Origin: Xylocopa sonorina
Taxonomy: Eukaryota > Arthropoda > Insecta > Hymenoptera > Apidae
Length of the DNA: 64,000 nucleotides
Reading direction: 5' to 3'
NCBI RefSeq assembly: GCF_050948175.1
Contig: NW_027490529.1
Span: forward strand, 62,001 to 126,000
In this document: positions 19,476 through 34,016 of the stretch, one piece after another
Numbering within the stretch: position 1 is the stretch's first letter
Layout of the letters: each line of letters begins with the position of its first letter
The notes under the pieces: generated by a model
What the model was told of the DNA's origin: nothing
The model's database searches: none
What the model saw: only the letters and a program-made list of their open reading frames with translations
Program-made: the position numbers and the translations under genes

Positions 19476-22010
19476 ATATTCATTGCGAAGTGTTATGCAT
19501 TCCTCGTCTACGATTCAAATGAATGTAAATGCGACACTTCCTTGTTAGGAAATAGCGTCTGCAGATGTCTGGGTATCGTAGCAATAGAGTTCTAGTGCTT
19601 CTTAAAACGCGATATCGCATCTCATTTCTACGTTTCATGCTAAGATGTATTATGATTTGTGAAGTGTTATGCATTCCTCGTCTACGATTCAAATGAATGT
19701 AAATGCGACACTTCCTTGCAAGGAAATAGCGTTTGCAGATGTCTACGTATCGTAGCAATAGAGTTCTTATGATTCTTAAAAAGCGATATCGCATCTCATT
19801 TCTATGTTTCATGGTAAGGTATAATATGATTTGCGAAGTGTTATGTATTCCTCGTCTACACTTCAAATGAATGTAAATGCGACACTTCCTTGCAAGGAAA
19901 TAGCATTTGCAGATGTCTACGTATCGTAGCAATGGATTTCTAATGCTTCTTAGAACGAGATATTGCATCTCATATCTATGTTTCATGATAAGATATAATA
20001 TTCATTGCGAAGTGTTATGCATTCCTCGTCTACGATTCAAATGAATGTAAATGCGACACTTCCTTGTTAGGAAATAGCGTCTGCAGATGTCTGGGTATCG
20101 TAGCAATAGAGTTCTAGTGCTTCTTAAAACGCGATATCGCATCTCATTTCTACGTTTCGTGGTAAGATGTATTATGATTTGTGAAGTGTTATGCATTCCT
20201 CGTCTACGATTCAAATGAATGTAAATGCGACACTTCCTTGCAAAGAAATAGCGTTTGCAGATGTCTACGTATCGTAGCAATAGAGTTCTAATGCTTCTTA
20301 AAACGCGATATCGCATCTCATTTCTACGTTTCATGGCAAGATGTATTATGATTTGCGAAGTGTTATGCATTCCTCGTCTACGATTCAAATGAATGTAAAT
20401 GCGACACTTCCTTGCAAGGAAATAGCGTTTGCAGATGTTTACGTATCGAAGCAATAGAGTTTTAATGCTTCTTAAAACGCGATATCGCATCTCATTTCTA
20501 TGTTTCATGGTAAGATGTAATATGATTTGCGAAGTGTTATGCATTCCTCGTCTACGATTCAAATGAAAGTAAATGCGACACTTCCTTGCAAGGAAATAGC
20601 GTTTGCAGATGTCTACGTATCGTAGCAATAGAGTTCATATGATTCTTAAAACGCGATATCGCATCTCATTTCTATGTTTCATGGTAAGATATAACATGAT
20701 TTGCGAAGTGTTATGTATTCCTCGTCTACGATTCAAATGAATGTAAATGCGACACTTCCTTGTTAGGAAATAGCGTCTGCAGATGTCTGGGTATCGTAGC
20801 AATAGAGTTCTAGTGCTTCTTAAAACGCGATATCGCATCTCATTTCTACGTTTCGTGGTAAGATGTATTATGATTTGTGAAGTGTTATGCATTCCTCGTC
20901 TACGATTCAAATGAATGTAAATGCGACACTTCCTTGCAAGGAAATAGCGTTTGCAGATGTCTACGTATCGTAGCAATAGAGTTCAAATGCTTCTTAAAAC
21001 GCGATAACGCATCTCATTTCTATGTTTCATGGTAAGATATAATATGATTTGCGAAGTGTTATGTTTTCCTCGTCTACACCTCAAATGAATGTAAATGCGA
21101 CACTTCCTTGCAAGGAAATAGCGATTGCAGGTGTCTACCTATCGTAGCAATAGAGTTCTAATGCTTCTTAAAACGCGATATCGCATCTCATTTCTATGTT
21201 TCATGGTAAGATATAATATGATTTGCGAAGTGTTATGTATTCCTCGTCAACACTTCAAATGAATGTAAATGCGACACTTCCTTGCAAGGAAATAGCGTTT
21301 GCAGATGTCTACGTATCGAAGCAATAGAGTTCTAATGCTTCTTAAAACGCGATATCGCATCTCATTTCTATGTTTCATGGTAAGATATAATATGATTTGC
21401 GAAGTGCTATGTATTCCTCGTCTACACATCAAATGAATGTAAATGCGACACTTCATTGCAAGGAAATAGCGTCTGCAGATGTCTACGTATCGTAGCAATG
21501 GATTTCTGATGCTTCTTAGAACGCGATATCGCATCTCATTTCTATGTTTCATGGTAAGATATAATATGATTTGCGAAGTGTCATGTATTCCTTGTCTACA
21601 CTTCAAATGAATGTAAATGCGACACTTGCTCGCTAGGAAATAGCGTTTGCAGATGTCTAGGTATCGTAGCAATGGATTTCTGATGCTTCTTAAAACGCGA
21701 TATCGCATCTCATTCCTATGTTTCATGGTAAGATATAATATGATTTGCGAAGTGTTATGTATTCCTCGTCTACACATCAAATGAATGTAAATGCGACACT
21801 TCCTTGCAAGGAAATAGCATTTGCAGATGTTTACGTATCGTAGCAATGGATTTCTAATGCTTCTTAGAACGAGATATTGCATCTCATATCTATGTTTCAT
21901 GATAAGATATAATATTCATTGCGAAGTGTTATGCATTCCTCGTCTACGATTCAAATGAATGTAAATGCGACACTACCTTGTTAGGAAATAGCGTCTGCAG
22001 ATGTCTGGGT

Positions 22011-24098
22011 ATCGTAGCAATAGAGTTCTAGTGCTTCTTAAAACGCGATATCGCACCTCATTTCTACGTTTCATGGTAAGATGTATTATGATTTGCGAAG
22101 TGTTATGCATTCCTCGTCTACGATTCAAATGAATGTAAATGCGACACTTCCTTGCAAGGAAATAGCGTTTGCAGATGTCTACGTATCGTAGCAATAGAGT
22201 TCATATGATTCTTAAAACGCGATATCGCATCTCATTTCTATGTTTCATGGTAAGATATAACATGATTTGCGAAGTGTTATGTATTCCTCGTCTACACTTC
22301 AAATGAATGTAAATGCGACACTTCCTTGCAAGGAAATAGCGTTTGCAGGTGTCTACGTGTCGTAGCAATAGAGTTCTAATGCTTCTTAAAACGCGATATC
22401 GCATCTCATTACTGTGTTTCATGGTGAGATATAATAAGATTTGTGAAGTGTCATGTATTCCTCGTCTACACTTCAAATGACCGTGAATGCGACACTTGCT
22501 CGCTAGGAAATAGCGTTTGCAGATGTCTAGGTATCGTAGCAATAGAGTTCTAATGCTTCTTAAAACGCGATATCGCATCTCATTTCTACGTTTCATGGTA
22601 AGATGTATTATGATTTGCGAAGTGTTATGCATTCCTCGTCTACGATTCAAATGAATGTAAATGCGACACTTCCTTGCAAGGAAATAGCGTTTGCAGATGT
22701 CTACGTATCGTAGCAATAGAGTTCATATGATTCTTAAAACGCGATATCGCATCTCATTTCTATGTTTCATGGTAAGATATAACATGATTTGCGAAGTGTT
22801 ATGTGTTCCTCGTCTACACTTCAAATGAATGTGAATGCGATACTTCCTCGCTAGGAAATAGCGTTTGCAGATGTCTACGTATCGTAGCAAGAGCTTTCTA
22901 ATGCTTCTTAAAACGCGATATCGCATCTCATTTCTATGTTTCATGGTAAGATATAACATGATTTGCGAAGTGTTATGTATACCTCGTGTACACCTCAAAT
23001 GAATGTAAATGCGACACTTCCTTGCAAGGAAATAGCGATTGCAGATGTCTACCTATCGTAGCAATAGAGTTCTAGTGCTTCTTAAAACGCGATATCGCAC
23101 CTCATTTCTACGTTTCATGGTAAGATGTATTATGATTTGCGAAGTGTTATGCATTCCTCGTCTACGATTCAAATGAATGTAAATGCGACACTTCCTTGCA
23201 AGGAAATAGCGTTTGCAGATGTCTACGTATCGTAGCAATAGAGTTCATATGATTCTTAAAACGCGATATCGCATCTCATTTCTATGTTTCATGGTAAGAT
23301 ATAACATGATTTGCGAAGTGTTATGTATTCCTCGTCTACACTTCAAATGAATGTAAATGCGACACTTCCTTGCAAGGAAATAGCGTTTGCAGGTGTCTAC
23401 GTGTCGTAGCAATAGAGTTCTAATGCTTCTTAAAACGCGATATCGCATCTCATTACTGTGTTTCATGGTGAGATATAATAAGATTTGTGAAGTGTCATGT
23501 ATTCCTCGTCTACACTTCAAATGACCGTGAATGCGACACTTGCTCGCTAGGAAATAGCGTTTGCAGATGTCTAGGTATCGTAGCAATAGAGTTCTAATGC
23601 TTCTTAAAACGCGATATCGCATCTCATTTCTACGTTTCATGGTAAGATGTATTATGATTTGCGAAGTGTTATGCATTCCTCGTCTACGATTCAAATGAAT
23701 GTAAATGCGACACTTCCTTGCAAGGAAATAGCGTTTGCAGATGTCTACGTATCGTAGCAATAGAGTTCATATGATTCTTAAAACGCGATATCGCATCTCA
23801 TTTCTATGTTTCATGGTAAGATATAACATGATTTGCGAAGTGTTATGTGTTCCTCGTCTACACTTCAAATGAATGTGAATGCGATACTTCCTCGCTAGGA
23901 AATAGCGTTTGCAGATGTCTACGTATCGTAGCAAGAGCTTTCTAATGCTTCTTAAAACGCGATATCGCATCTCATTTCTATGTTTCATGGTAAGATATAA
24001 CATGATTTGCGAAGTGTTATGTATACCTCGTGTACACCTCAAATGAATGTAAATGCGACACTTCCTTGCAAGGAAATAGCGATTGCAGATGTCTACCT
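22011..24098. repeat. 6-monomer tandem unit, two copies (2 x 1044 bp)
   Basis: 22011-23054 is repeated at 23055-24098 with an exact 1044-bp offset. Diagnostic shared variants are GCACCTCATTTC, CATTACTGTGTTTCATGGTGAG, AAATGACCGTGAATG and GCAAGAGCTTTC. A related pair lies at about 29770-31580, with a further partial copy from about 33337. Another block near 53752-54800 has a single copy. Copy number of this 6-mer therefore differs among otherwise paralogous blocks. Confidence 0.87.
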
Positions 24099-27000
24099 AT
24101 CGTAGCAATAGAGTTCTAATGCTTCTTAAAACGCGATATCGCATCTCATTTCTATATTTCATGGTAAGATATAATATGATTTGCGAAGTATCATGTATTC
24201 CTCGTCTACACTTCAAATGAATGTAAATGCAACACTTCGTTGCAAGGAAATAGCGTTTGCAAATGTCTACCTATCGTAGCAATAGTTTTCTAATGCTTCT
24301 TAAAACGCGATATCGCATCCCATTTCTATGTTTCATGGTAAGATATAATATGATCTGCGAAGTATCATGTATTCCTCGTCTACACTTCAAATGAATGTAA
24401 ATGCGACACTTCCTTGCAAGGAAATAGCGTTTGCAGATGTCTACGTATCGAAGCAACAGAGTTCAAATGCTTCTTAAAACGAGATATTGCATCTCATATG
24501 TATGTTTCATGATAAGATATAATATTCATAGCGAAGTGTTATGCATTCCTCATCTACGATTCAAATGAAAGTAAATGCGACACTTCCTTGCAAGGAAATA
24601 GCGTTTGCAGATGTCAACGTATCGTAACAATAGAGTTCTTATGATTCTTGAAACGCGATATCGCATCTCATTTCTATGTTTCATGGTAAGATATAATATG
24701 ATTTGAGAAGTGTTATGTATTCCTCGTCTACACTTCAAATGAATGTTAATGCGACACTTCCTTGCAAGGAAACAGCGTTTGCAGATGTCTACGTATCGAA
24801 GAAATTGAGCTCAAATGCTTCTTAAAACGCGATATCGCATCTCATTTCTATGTTTCATGGTAAGATATAATATGATTTGCGAAGTATCATGTATTCCTCG
24901 TCTACACTTCAAATGAATGTAAATGCGACACTTCCTTGCAAGGAAATAGCGTTTGCAGATGTCTACGTATCGAAGAAATAGAGTTCAAATGCTTCTTAAA
25001 AAGAGATATTGCATCTCATATCTATGTTTCATGATAAGATATAGTATTCATTGCGAAGTGTTATGCATTCCTCGTCTACGATTCAAATGAATGTAAATGC
25101 GACACTTCCTTGCAAGGAAATAGCGCTTGCAGATGTCTACGTATCGAAGCAATAGAGTTCAAATGCTTCTTAAAACGCGATATCGCATCTCATTTCTATG
25201 TTTCATGGTAAGATATAATATGATTTGCGAAGTGCTATGTATTCCTCGTCTACACATCAAATGAATGTAAATGCGACACTTCCTTGCAAGGAAATTGCGT
25301 CTGCAGATGTCTACGTATCGTAGCAATGGATTTCTGATGCTTCTTAGAACGCGATATCGCATCTCATTTCTATGTATCATGGTAAGATATAATATGATTT
25401 GCGAAGTGTCATGTATTCCTCGTCTACACTTCAAATGACCGTGTATGCGACACTTGCTCGCTAGGAAATAGCGTTTGCAGATGTCTAGGTATCGTAGCAA
25501 TAGAGTTCTAATGCTTCTTAAAACGCGATATCGCATCTCATTTCTACGTTTCATGGTAAGATGTATTATGATTTGCGAAGTGTTATGCATTCCTCGTCTA
25601 CGATTCAAATGAATGTAAATGCGACACTTCCTTGCAAGGAAATAGCGATTGCAGATGTCTACCTATCGTAGCAATAGAGTTCTAGTGCTTCTTAAAACGC
25701 GATATCGCACCTCATTTCTACGTTTCATGGTAAGATGTATTATGATTTGCGAAGTGTTATGCATTCCTCGTCTACGATTCAAATGAATGTAAATGCGACA
25801 CTTCCTTGCAAGGAAATAGCGTTTGCAGATGTCTACGTATCGTAGCAATAGAGTTCATATGATTCTTAAAACGCGATATCGCATCTCATTTCTATGTTTC
25901 ATGGTAAGATATAACATGATTTGCGAAGTGTTATGTATTCCTCGTCTACACTTCAAATGAATGTAAATGCGACACTTCCTTGCAAGGAAATAGCGTTTGC
26001 AGATGTCTACGTATCGAAGCAACTGAGTTCAAATGCTTCTTAAAACGAGATATTGCATCACATATCTATGTTTCATGATAAGATATAGTATTCATTGCGA
26101 AGTGTTATGCATTCCTCGTCTACGATTCAAATGAATGTAAATGCGACACTTCCTTGCAAGAAAATAGCGTTTGCAGATGTCTACGTATCGAAGCAATAGA
26201 GTTCAAATGCTTCTTAAAACGCGATATCGCATCTCATTTCTATGTTTCATGGTAAGATATAATATGATTTGCGAAGTGTTATGTTTTCCTCGTCTACACC
26301 TCAAATGAATGTAAATGCGACACTTCCTTGCAAGGAAATAGCGTTTGCAGATATCTACGTATAGTAGCAATAGAGTTCTTATGATTCTTAAAAAGCGATA
26401 TCGCATCTCATTTCTATGTTTCATGGTAAGGTATAATATGATTTGCGAAGTGTTATGTATTCCTTGTCTACACTTCAAATGAATGTGAATGCGACACTTC
26501 CTCGCTAGGAAATAGCGTTTGCAAATGTCTACGTATCGTGGCAATAGCTTTCTAATGCTTCTTAAAACGCGATATCGCATCTCATTTCTATGTTTCATGG
26601 TAAGATATAACATGATTTGCGAAGTGTTATGTATACCTCGTGTGCACCTCAAATGAATGTAAATGCGACACTTCCTTGCAAGGAAATAGCGATTGCTGAT
26701 GTCTACCTGTCGTAGCAATAGAGTTCTAATGCTTCTTAAAACGCGATATCGCATCTCATTTCTATGTTTCATGGTAAGATATAATATGATTTGCGAGGTA
26801 TCATGTATTCCTCGTCTACACTTCAAATGAATGTAAATGCGACACTTCGTTGCAAGGAAATAGCGTTTGCAAATGTCTACCTATCGTAGCAATAGTTTTC
26901 TAATGCTTCTTAAAACGCGATATCGCATCCCATTTCTATGTTTCATGGTAAGATATAATATGTTTTGCGAAGTATCATCTATTCCTCGTCTACACTTCAA

Positions 27001-30000
27001 ATGAATGTAAATGCGACACTTCCTTGCAAGGAAATAGCGTTTGCAGATGTCTACGTATCGAAGCAACTGAGTTCAAATGCTTCTTAAAACGAGATATTGC
27101 ATCACATATCTATGTTTCATGATAAGATATAGTATTCATTGCGAAGTGTTATGCATTCCTCGTCTACGATTCAAATGAATGTAAATGCGACACTTCCTTG
27201 CAAGAAAATAGCGTTTGCAGATGTCTACGTATCGAAGCAATAGAGTTCAAATGCTTCTTAAAACGCGATATCGCATCTCATTTCTATGTTTCATGGTAAG
27301 ATATAATAAGATTTGCGAAGTGTTATGTTTTCCTCGTCTACACCTCAAATGAATGTAAATGCGACACTTCCTTGCAAGGAAATAGCGATTGCAGGTGTCT
27401 ACCTATCGTAGCAATAGAGTTCGAATGCTTCTTAAAACGCGATATCGCTTCTCATTTCTATGTTTCATGGTAAGATATAATATGATTTGCGAAGTGTCAT
27501 GTATTCCTCGTCTACACTTCAAATGAATGTAAATGCGACACTTGCTCGCTAGGAAATAGCGTTTGCAGATGTCTAGGTATCGTAGCAATGGATTTCTGAT
27601 GCTTCTTAAAACGCGATATCGCATCTCATTCCTATGTTTCATGGTAAGATATAATATGATTTGCGAAGTGTTATGTATTCCTCGTCTACACATCAAATGA
27701 ATGTAAATGCGACACTTCCTTGCAAGGAAATAGCATTTGCAGATGTCTACGTATCGTAGCAATGGATTTCTAATGCTTCTTAGAACGAGATATTGCATCT
27801 CATATCTATGTTTCATGATAAGATATAATATTCATTGCGAAGTGTTATGCATTCCTCGTCTACGATTCAAATGAATGTAAATGCGACACTTCCTTGTTAG
27901 GAAATAGCGTCTGCAGATGTCTGGGTATCGTAGCAATAGAGTTCTAGTGCTTCTTAAAACGCGATATCGCATCTCATTTCTACGTTTCATGCTAAGATGT
28001 ATTATGATTTGTGAAGTGTTATGCATTCCTCGTCTACGATTCAAATGAATGTAAATGCGACACTTCCTTGCAAGGAAATAGCGTTTGCAGATGTCTACGT
28101 ATCGTAGCAATAGAGTTCTTATGATTCTTAAAAAGCGATATCGCATCTCATTTCTATGTTTCATGGTAAGGTATAATATGATTTGCGAAGTGTTATGTAT
28201 TCCTCGTCTACACTTCAAATGAATGTAAATGCGACACTTCCTTGCAAGGAAATAGCATTTGCAGATGTCTACGTATCGTAGCAATGGATTTCTAATGCTT
28301 CTTAGAACGAGATATTGCATCTCATATCTATGTTTCATGATAAGATATAATATTCATTGCGAAGTGTTATGCATTCCTCGTCTACGATTCAAATGAATGT
28401 AAATGCGACACTTCCTTGTTAGGAAATAGCGTCTGCAGATGTCTGGGTATCGTAGCAATAGAGTTCTAGTGCTTCTTAAAACGCGATATCGCATCTCATT
28501 TCTACGTTTCGTGGTAAGATGTATTATGATTTGTGAAGTGTTATGCATTCCTCGTCTACGATTCAAATGAATGTAAATGCGACACTTCCTTGCAAAGAAA
28601 TAGCGTTTGCAGATGTCTACGTATCGTAGCAATAGAGTTCTAATGCTTCTTAAAACGCGATATCGCATCTCATTTCTACGTTTCATGGCAAGATGTATTA
28701 TGATTTGCGAAGTGTTATGCATTCCTCGTCTACGATTCAAATGAATGTAAATGCGACACTTCCTTGCAAGGAAATAGCGTTTGCAGATGTTTACGTATCG
28801 AAGCAATAGAGTTTTAATGCTTCTTAAAACGCGATATCGCATCTCATTTCTATGTTTCATGGTAAGATGTAATATGATTTGCGAAGTGTTATGCATTCCT
28901 CGTCTACGATTCAAATGAAAGTAAATGCGACACTTCCTTGCAAGGAAATAGCGTTTGCAGATGTCTACGTATCGTAGCAATAGAGTTCATATGATTCTTA
29001 AAACGCGATATCGCATCTCATTTCTATGTTTCATGGTAAGATATAACATGATTTGCGAAGTGTTATGTATTCCTCGTCTACGATTCAAATGAATGTAAAT
29101 GCGACACTTCCTTGTTAGGAAATAGCGTCTGCAGATGTCTGGGTATCGTAGCAATAGAGTTCTAGTGCTTCTTAAAACGCGATATCGCATCTCATTTCTA
29201 CGTTTCGTGGTAAGATGTATTATGATTTGTGAAGTGTTATGCATTCCTCGTCTACGATTCAAATGAATGTAAATGCGACACTTCCTTGCAAGGAAATAGC
29301 GTTTGCAGATGTCTACGTATCGTAGCAATAGAGTTCAAATGCTTCTTAAAACGCGATAACGCATCTCATTTCTATGTTTCATGGTAAGATATAATATGAT
29401 TTGCGAAGTGTTATGTTTTCCTCGTCTACACCTCAAATGAATGTAAATGCGACACTTCCTTGCAAGGAAATAGCGATTGCAGGTGTCTACCTATCGTAGC
29501 AATAGAGTTCTAATGCTTCTTAAAACGCGATATCGCATCTCATTTCTATGTTTCATGGTAAGATATAATATGATTTGCGAAGTGTTATGTATTCCTCGTC
29601 AACACTTCAAATGAATGTAAATGCGACACTTCCTTGCAAGGAAATAGCGTTTGCAGATGTCTACGTATCGAAGCAATAGAGTTCTAATGCTTCTTAAAAC
29701 GCGATATCGCATCTCATTTCTATGTTTCATGGTAAGATATAATATGATTTGCGAAGTGCTATGTATTCCTCGTCTACACTTCAAATGAATGTAAATGCGA
29801 CACTTCCTTGCAAGGAAATAGCGTTTGCAGGTGTCTACGTGTCGTAGCAATAGAGTTCTAATGCTTCTTAAAACGCGATATCGCATCTCATTACTGTGTT
29901 TCATGGTGAGATATAATAAGATTTGTGAAGTGTCATGTATTCCTCGTCTACACTTCAAATGACCGTGAATGCGACACTTGCTCGCTAGGAAATAGCGTTT

Positions 30001-33000
30001 GCAGATGTCTAGGTATCGTAGCAATAGAGTTCTAATGCTTCTTAAAACGCGATATCGCATCTCATTTCTACGTTTCATGGTAAGATGTATTATGATTTGC
30101 GAAGTGTTATGCATTCCTCGTCTACGATTCAAATGAATGTAAATGCGACACTTCCTTGCAAGGAAATAGCGTTTGCAGATGTCTACGTATCGTAGCAATA
30201 GAGTTCATATGATTCTTAAAACGCGATATCGCATCTCATTTCTATGTTTCATGGTAAGATATAACATGATTTGCGAAGTGTTATGTGTTCCTCGTCTACA
30301 CTTCAAATGAATGTGAATGCGATACTTCCTCGCTAGGAAATAGCGTTTGCAGATGTCTACGTATCGTAGCAAGAGCTTTCTAATGCTTCTTAAAACGCGA
30401 TATCGCATCTCATTTCTATGTTTCATGGTAAGATATAACATGATTTGCGAAGTGTTATGTATACCTCGTGTACACCTCAAATGAATGTAAATGCGACACT
30501 TCCTTGCAAGGAAATAGCGATTGCAGATGTCTACCTATCGTAGCAATAGAGTTCTAGTGCTTCTTAAAACGCGATATCGCACCTCATTTCTACGTTTCAT
30601 GGTAAGATGTATTATGATTTGCGAAGTGTTATGCATTCCTCGTCTACGATTCAAATGAATGTAAATGCGACACTTCCTTGCAAGGAAATAGCGTTTGCAG
30701 ATGTCTACGTATCGTAGCAATAGAGTTCATATGATTCTTAAAACGCGATATCGCATCTCATTTCTATGTTTCATGGTAAGATATAACATGATTTGCGAAG
30801 TGTTATGTATTCCTCGTCTACACTTCAAATGAATGTAAATGCGACACTTCCTTGCAAGGAAATAGCGTTTGCAGGTGTCTACGTGTCGTAGCAATAGATT
30901 TCTAATGCTTCTTAAAACGCGATATCGCATCTCATTACTGTGTTTCATGGTGAGATATAATAAGATTTGTGAAGTGTCATGTATTCCTCGTCTACACTTC
31001 AAATGACCGTGAATGCGACACTTGCTCGCTAGGAAATAGCGTTTGCAGATGTCTAGGTATCGTAGCAATAGAGTTCTAATGCTTCTTAAAACGCGATATC
31101 GCATCTCATTTCTACGTTTCATGGTAAGATGTATTATGATTTGCGAAGTGTTATGCATTCCTCGTCTACGATTCAAATGAATGTAAATGCGACACTTCCT
31201 TGCAAGGAAATAGCGTTTGCAGATGTCTACGTATCGTAGCAATAGAGTTCATATGATTCTTAAAACGCGATATCGCATCTCATTTCTATGTTTCATGGTA
31301 AGATATAACATGATTTGCGAAGTGTTATGTGTTCCTCGTCTACACTTCAAATGAATGTGAATGCGATACTTCCTCGCTAGGAAATAGCGTTTGCAGATGT
31401 CTACGTATCGTAGCAAGAGCTTTCTAATGCTTCTTAAAACGCGATATCGCATCTCATTTCTATGTTTCATGGTAAGATATAACATGATTTGCGAAGTGTT
31501 ATGTATACCTCGTGTACACCTCAAATGAATGTAAATGCGACACTTCCTTGCAAGGAAATAGCGATTGCAGATGTCTACCTATCGTAGCAATAGAGTTCTA
31601 ATGCTTCTTAAAACGCGATATCGCATCTCATTTCTATATTTCATGGTAAGATATAATATGATTTGCGAAGTATCATGTATTCCTCGTCTACACTTCAAAT
31701 GAATGTAAATGCAACACTTCGTTGCAAGGAAATAGCGTTTGCAAATGTCTACCTATCGTAGCAATAGTTTTCTAATGCTTCTTAAAACGCGATATCGCAT
31801 CCCATTTCTATGTTTCATGGTAAGATATAATATGATCTGCGAAGTATCATGTATTCCTCGTCTACACTTCAAATGAATGTAAATGCGACACTTCCTTGCA
31901 AGGAAATAGCGTTTGCAGATGTCTACGTATCGAAGCAACAGAGTTCAAATGCTTCTTAAAACGAGATATTGCATCTCATATGTATGTTTCATGATAAGAT
32001 ATAATATTCATAGCGAAGTGTTATGCATTCCTCATCTACGATTCAAATGAAAGTAAATGCGACACTTCCTTGCAAGGAAATAGCGTTTGCAGATGTCAAC
32101 GTATCGTAACAATAGAGTTCTTATGATTCTTGAAACGCGATATCGCATCTCATTTCTATGTTTCATGGTAAGATATAATATGATTTGAGAAGTGTTATGT
32201 ATTCCTCGTCTACACTTCAAATGAATGTTAATGCGACACTTCCTTGCAAGGAAACAGCGTTTGCAGATGTCTACGTATCGAAGAAATTGAGCTCAAATGC
32301 TTCTTAAAACGCGATATCGCATCTCATTTCTATGTTTCATGGTAAGATATAATATGATTTGCGAAGTATCATGTATTCCTCGTCTACACTTCAAATGAAT
32401 GTAAATGCGACACTTCCTTGCAAGGAAATAGCGTTTGCAGATGTCTACGTATCGAAGAAATAGAGTTCAAATGCTTCTTAAAAAGAGATATTGCATCTCA
32501 TATCTATGTTTCATGATAAGATATAGTATTCATTGCGAAGTGTTATGCATTCCTCGTCTACGATTCAAATGAATGTAAATGCGACACTTCCTTGCAAGGA
32601 AATAGCGCTTGCAGATGTCTACGTATCGAAGCAATAGAGTTCAAATGCTTCTTAAAACGCGATATCGCATCTCATTTCTATGTTTCATGGTAAGATATAA
32701 TATGATTTGCGAAGTGCTATGTATTCCTCGTCTACACATCAAATGAATGTAAATGCGACACTTCCTTGCAAGGAAATTGCGTCTGCAGATGTCTACGTAT
32801 CGTAGCAATGGATTTCTGATGCTTCTTAGAACGCGATATCGCATCTCATTTCTATGTATCATGGTAAGATATAATATGATTTGCGAAGTGTCATGTATTC
32901 CTCGTCTACACTTCAAATGACCGTGTATGCGACACTTGCTCGCTAGGAAATAGCGTTTGCAGATGTCTAGGTATCGTAGCAATAGAGTTCTAATGCTTCT

Positions 33001-34012
33001 TAAAACGCGATATCGCATCTCATTTCTACGTTTCATGGTAAGATGTATTATGATTTGCGAAGTGTTATGCATTCCTCGTCTACGATTCAAATGAATGTAA
33101 ATGCGACACTTCCTTGCAAGGAAATAGCGATTGCAGATGTCTACCTATCGTAGCAATAGAGTTCTAGTGCTTCTTAAAACGCGATATCGCACCTCATTTC
33201 TACGTTTCATGGTAAGATGTATTATGATTTGCGAAGTGTTATGCATTCCTCGTCTACGATTCAAATGAATGTAAATGCGACACTTCCTTGCAAGGAAATA
33301 GCGTTTGCAGATGTCTACGTATCGTAGCAATAGAGTTCATATGATTCTTAAAACGCGATATCGCATCTCATTTCTATGTTTCATGGTAAGATATAACATG
33401 ATTTGCGAAGTGTTATGTATTCCTCGTCTACACTTCAAATGAATGTAAATGCGACACTTCCTTGCAAGGAAATAGCGTTTGCAGGTGTCTACGCGTCGTA
33501 GCAATAGAGTTCTAATGCTTCTTAAAACGCGATATCGCATCTCATTACTGTGTTTCATGGTGAGATATAATAAGATTTGTGAAGTGTCATGTATTCCTCG
33601 TCTACACTTCAAATGACCGTGAATGCGACACTTGCTCGCTAGGAAATAGCGTTTGCAGATGTCTAGGTATCGTAGCAATAGAGTTCTAATGCTTCTTAAA
33701 ACGCCATATCGCATCTCATTTCTACGTTTCATGGTAAGATGTATTATGATTTGCGAAGTGTTATGCATTCCTCGTCTACGATTCAAATGAATGTAAATGC
33801 GACACTTCCTTGCAAGGAAATAGCGTTTGCAGATGTCTACGTATCGTAGCAATAGAGTTCATATGATTCTTAAAACGCGATATCGCATCTCATTTCTATG
33901 TTTCATGGTAAGATATAACATGATTTGCGAAGTGTTATGTGTTCCTCGTCTACACTTCAAATGAATGTGAATGCGATACTTCCTCGCTAGGAAATAGCGT
34001 TTGCAGATGTCT

Positions 34013-34016
34013 ACGT
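34013..34016. other. Target-site duplication, left side of element 2
   Basis: ACGT directly precedes the reversed 3' LTR and matches ACGT at 42961-42964. Uninterrupted monomers have a single ACGT here, for example 54618-54621. Confidence 0.92.

Larger units (their letters stand above)
16973..33502. repeat. Large higher-order block: 52-monomer copy then 43-monomer copy
   Basis: Sequence at about 16973-26020 (9048 bp, 52 monomers) recurs from about 26021. The initial offset is 9048, shown by the rare GTATAGTAGC variant at ~17311 and ~26359. The offset falls to 8352 after the second copy lacks a 4-monomer duplication, then to 7482 after it lacks five more monomers, with the junction near 29750-29775. 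All changes are whole monomers, the pattern expected of unequal exchange between aligned monomers. Outer boundaries are approximate. Confidence 0.82.
15317..34016. repeat. 174-bp satellite array, middle stretch
   Basis: About 107 further monomers in the same orientation and phase as the left stretch, bounded by the two retrotransposons. It contains the clearest higher-order structure in the window: a 4-monomer duplication, a 6-monomer tandem unit and a large block present as 52 and 43 monomers. Recurrent variant positions include the four bases between TTCCT and AGGAA (TGCA, TGTT, CGCT) and the bases after GATGTCT (ACG, ACC, GGG, AGG). No unique DNA, RNA gene or credible protein gene is visible. 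Confidence 0.97.
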
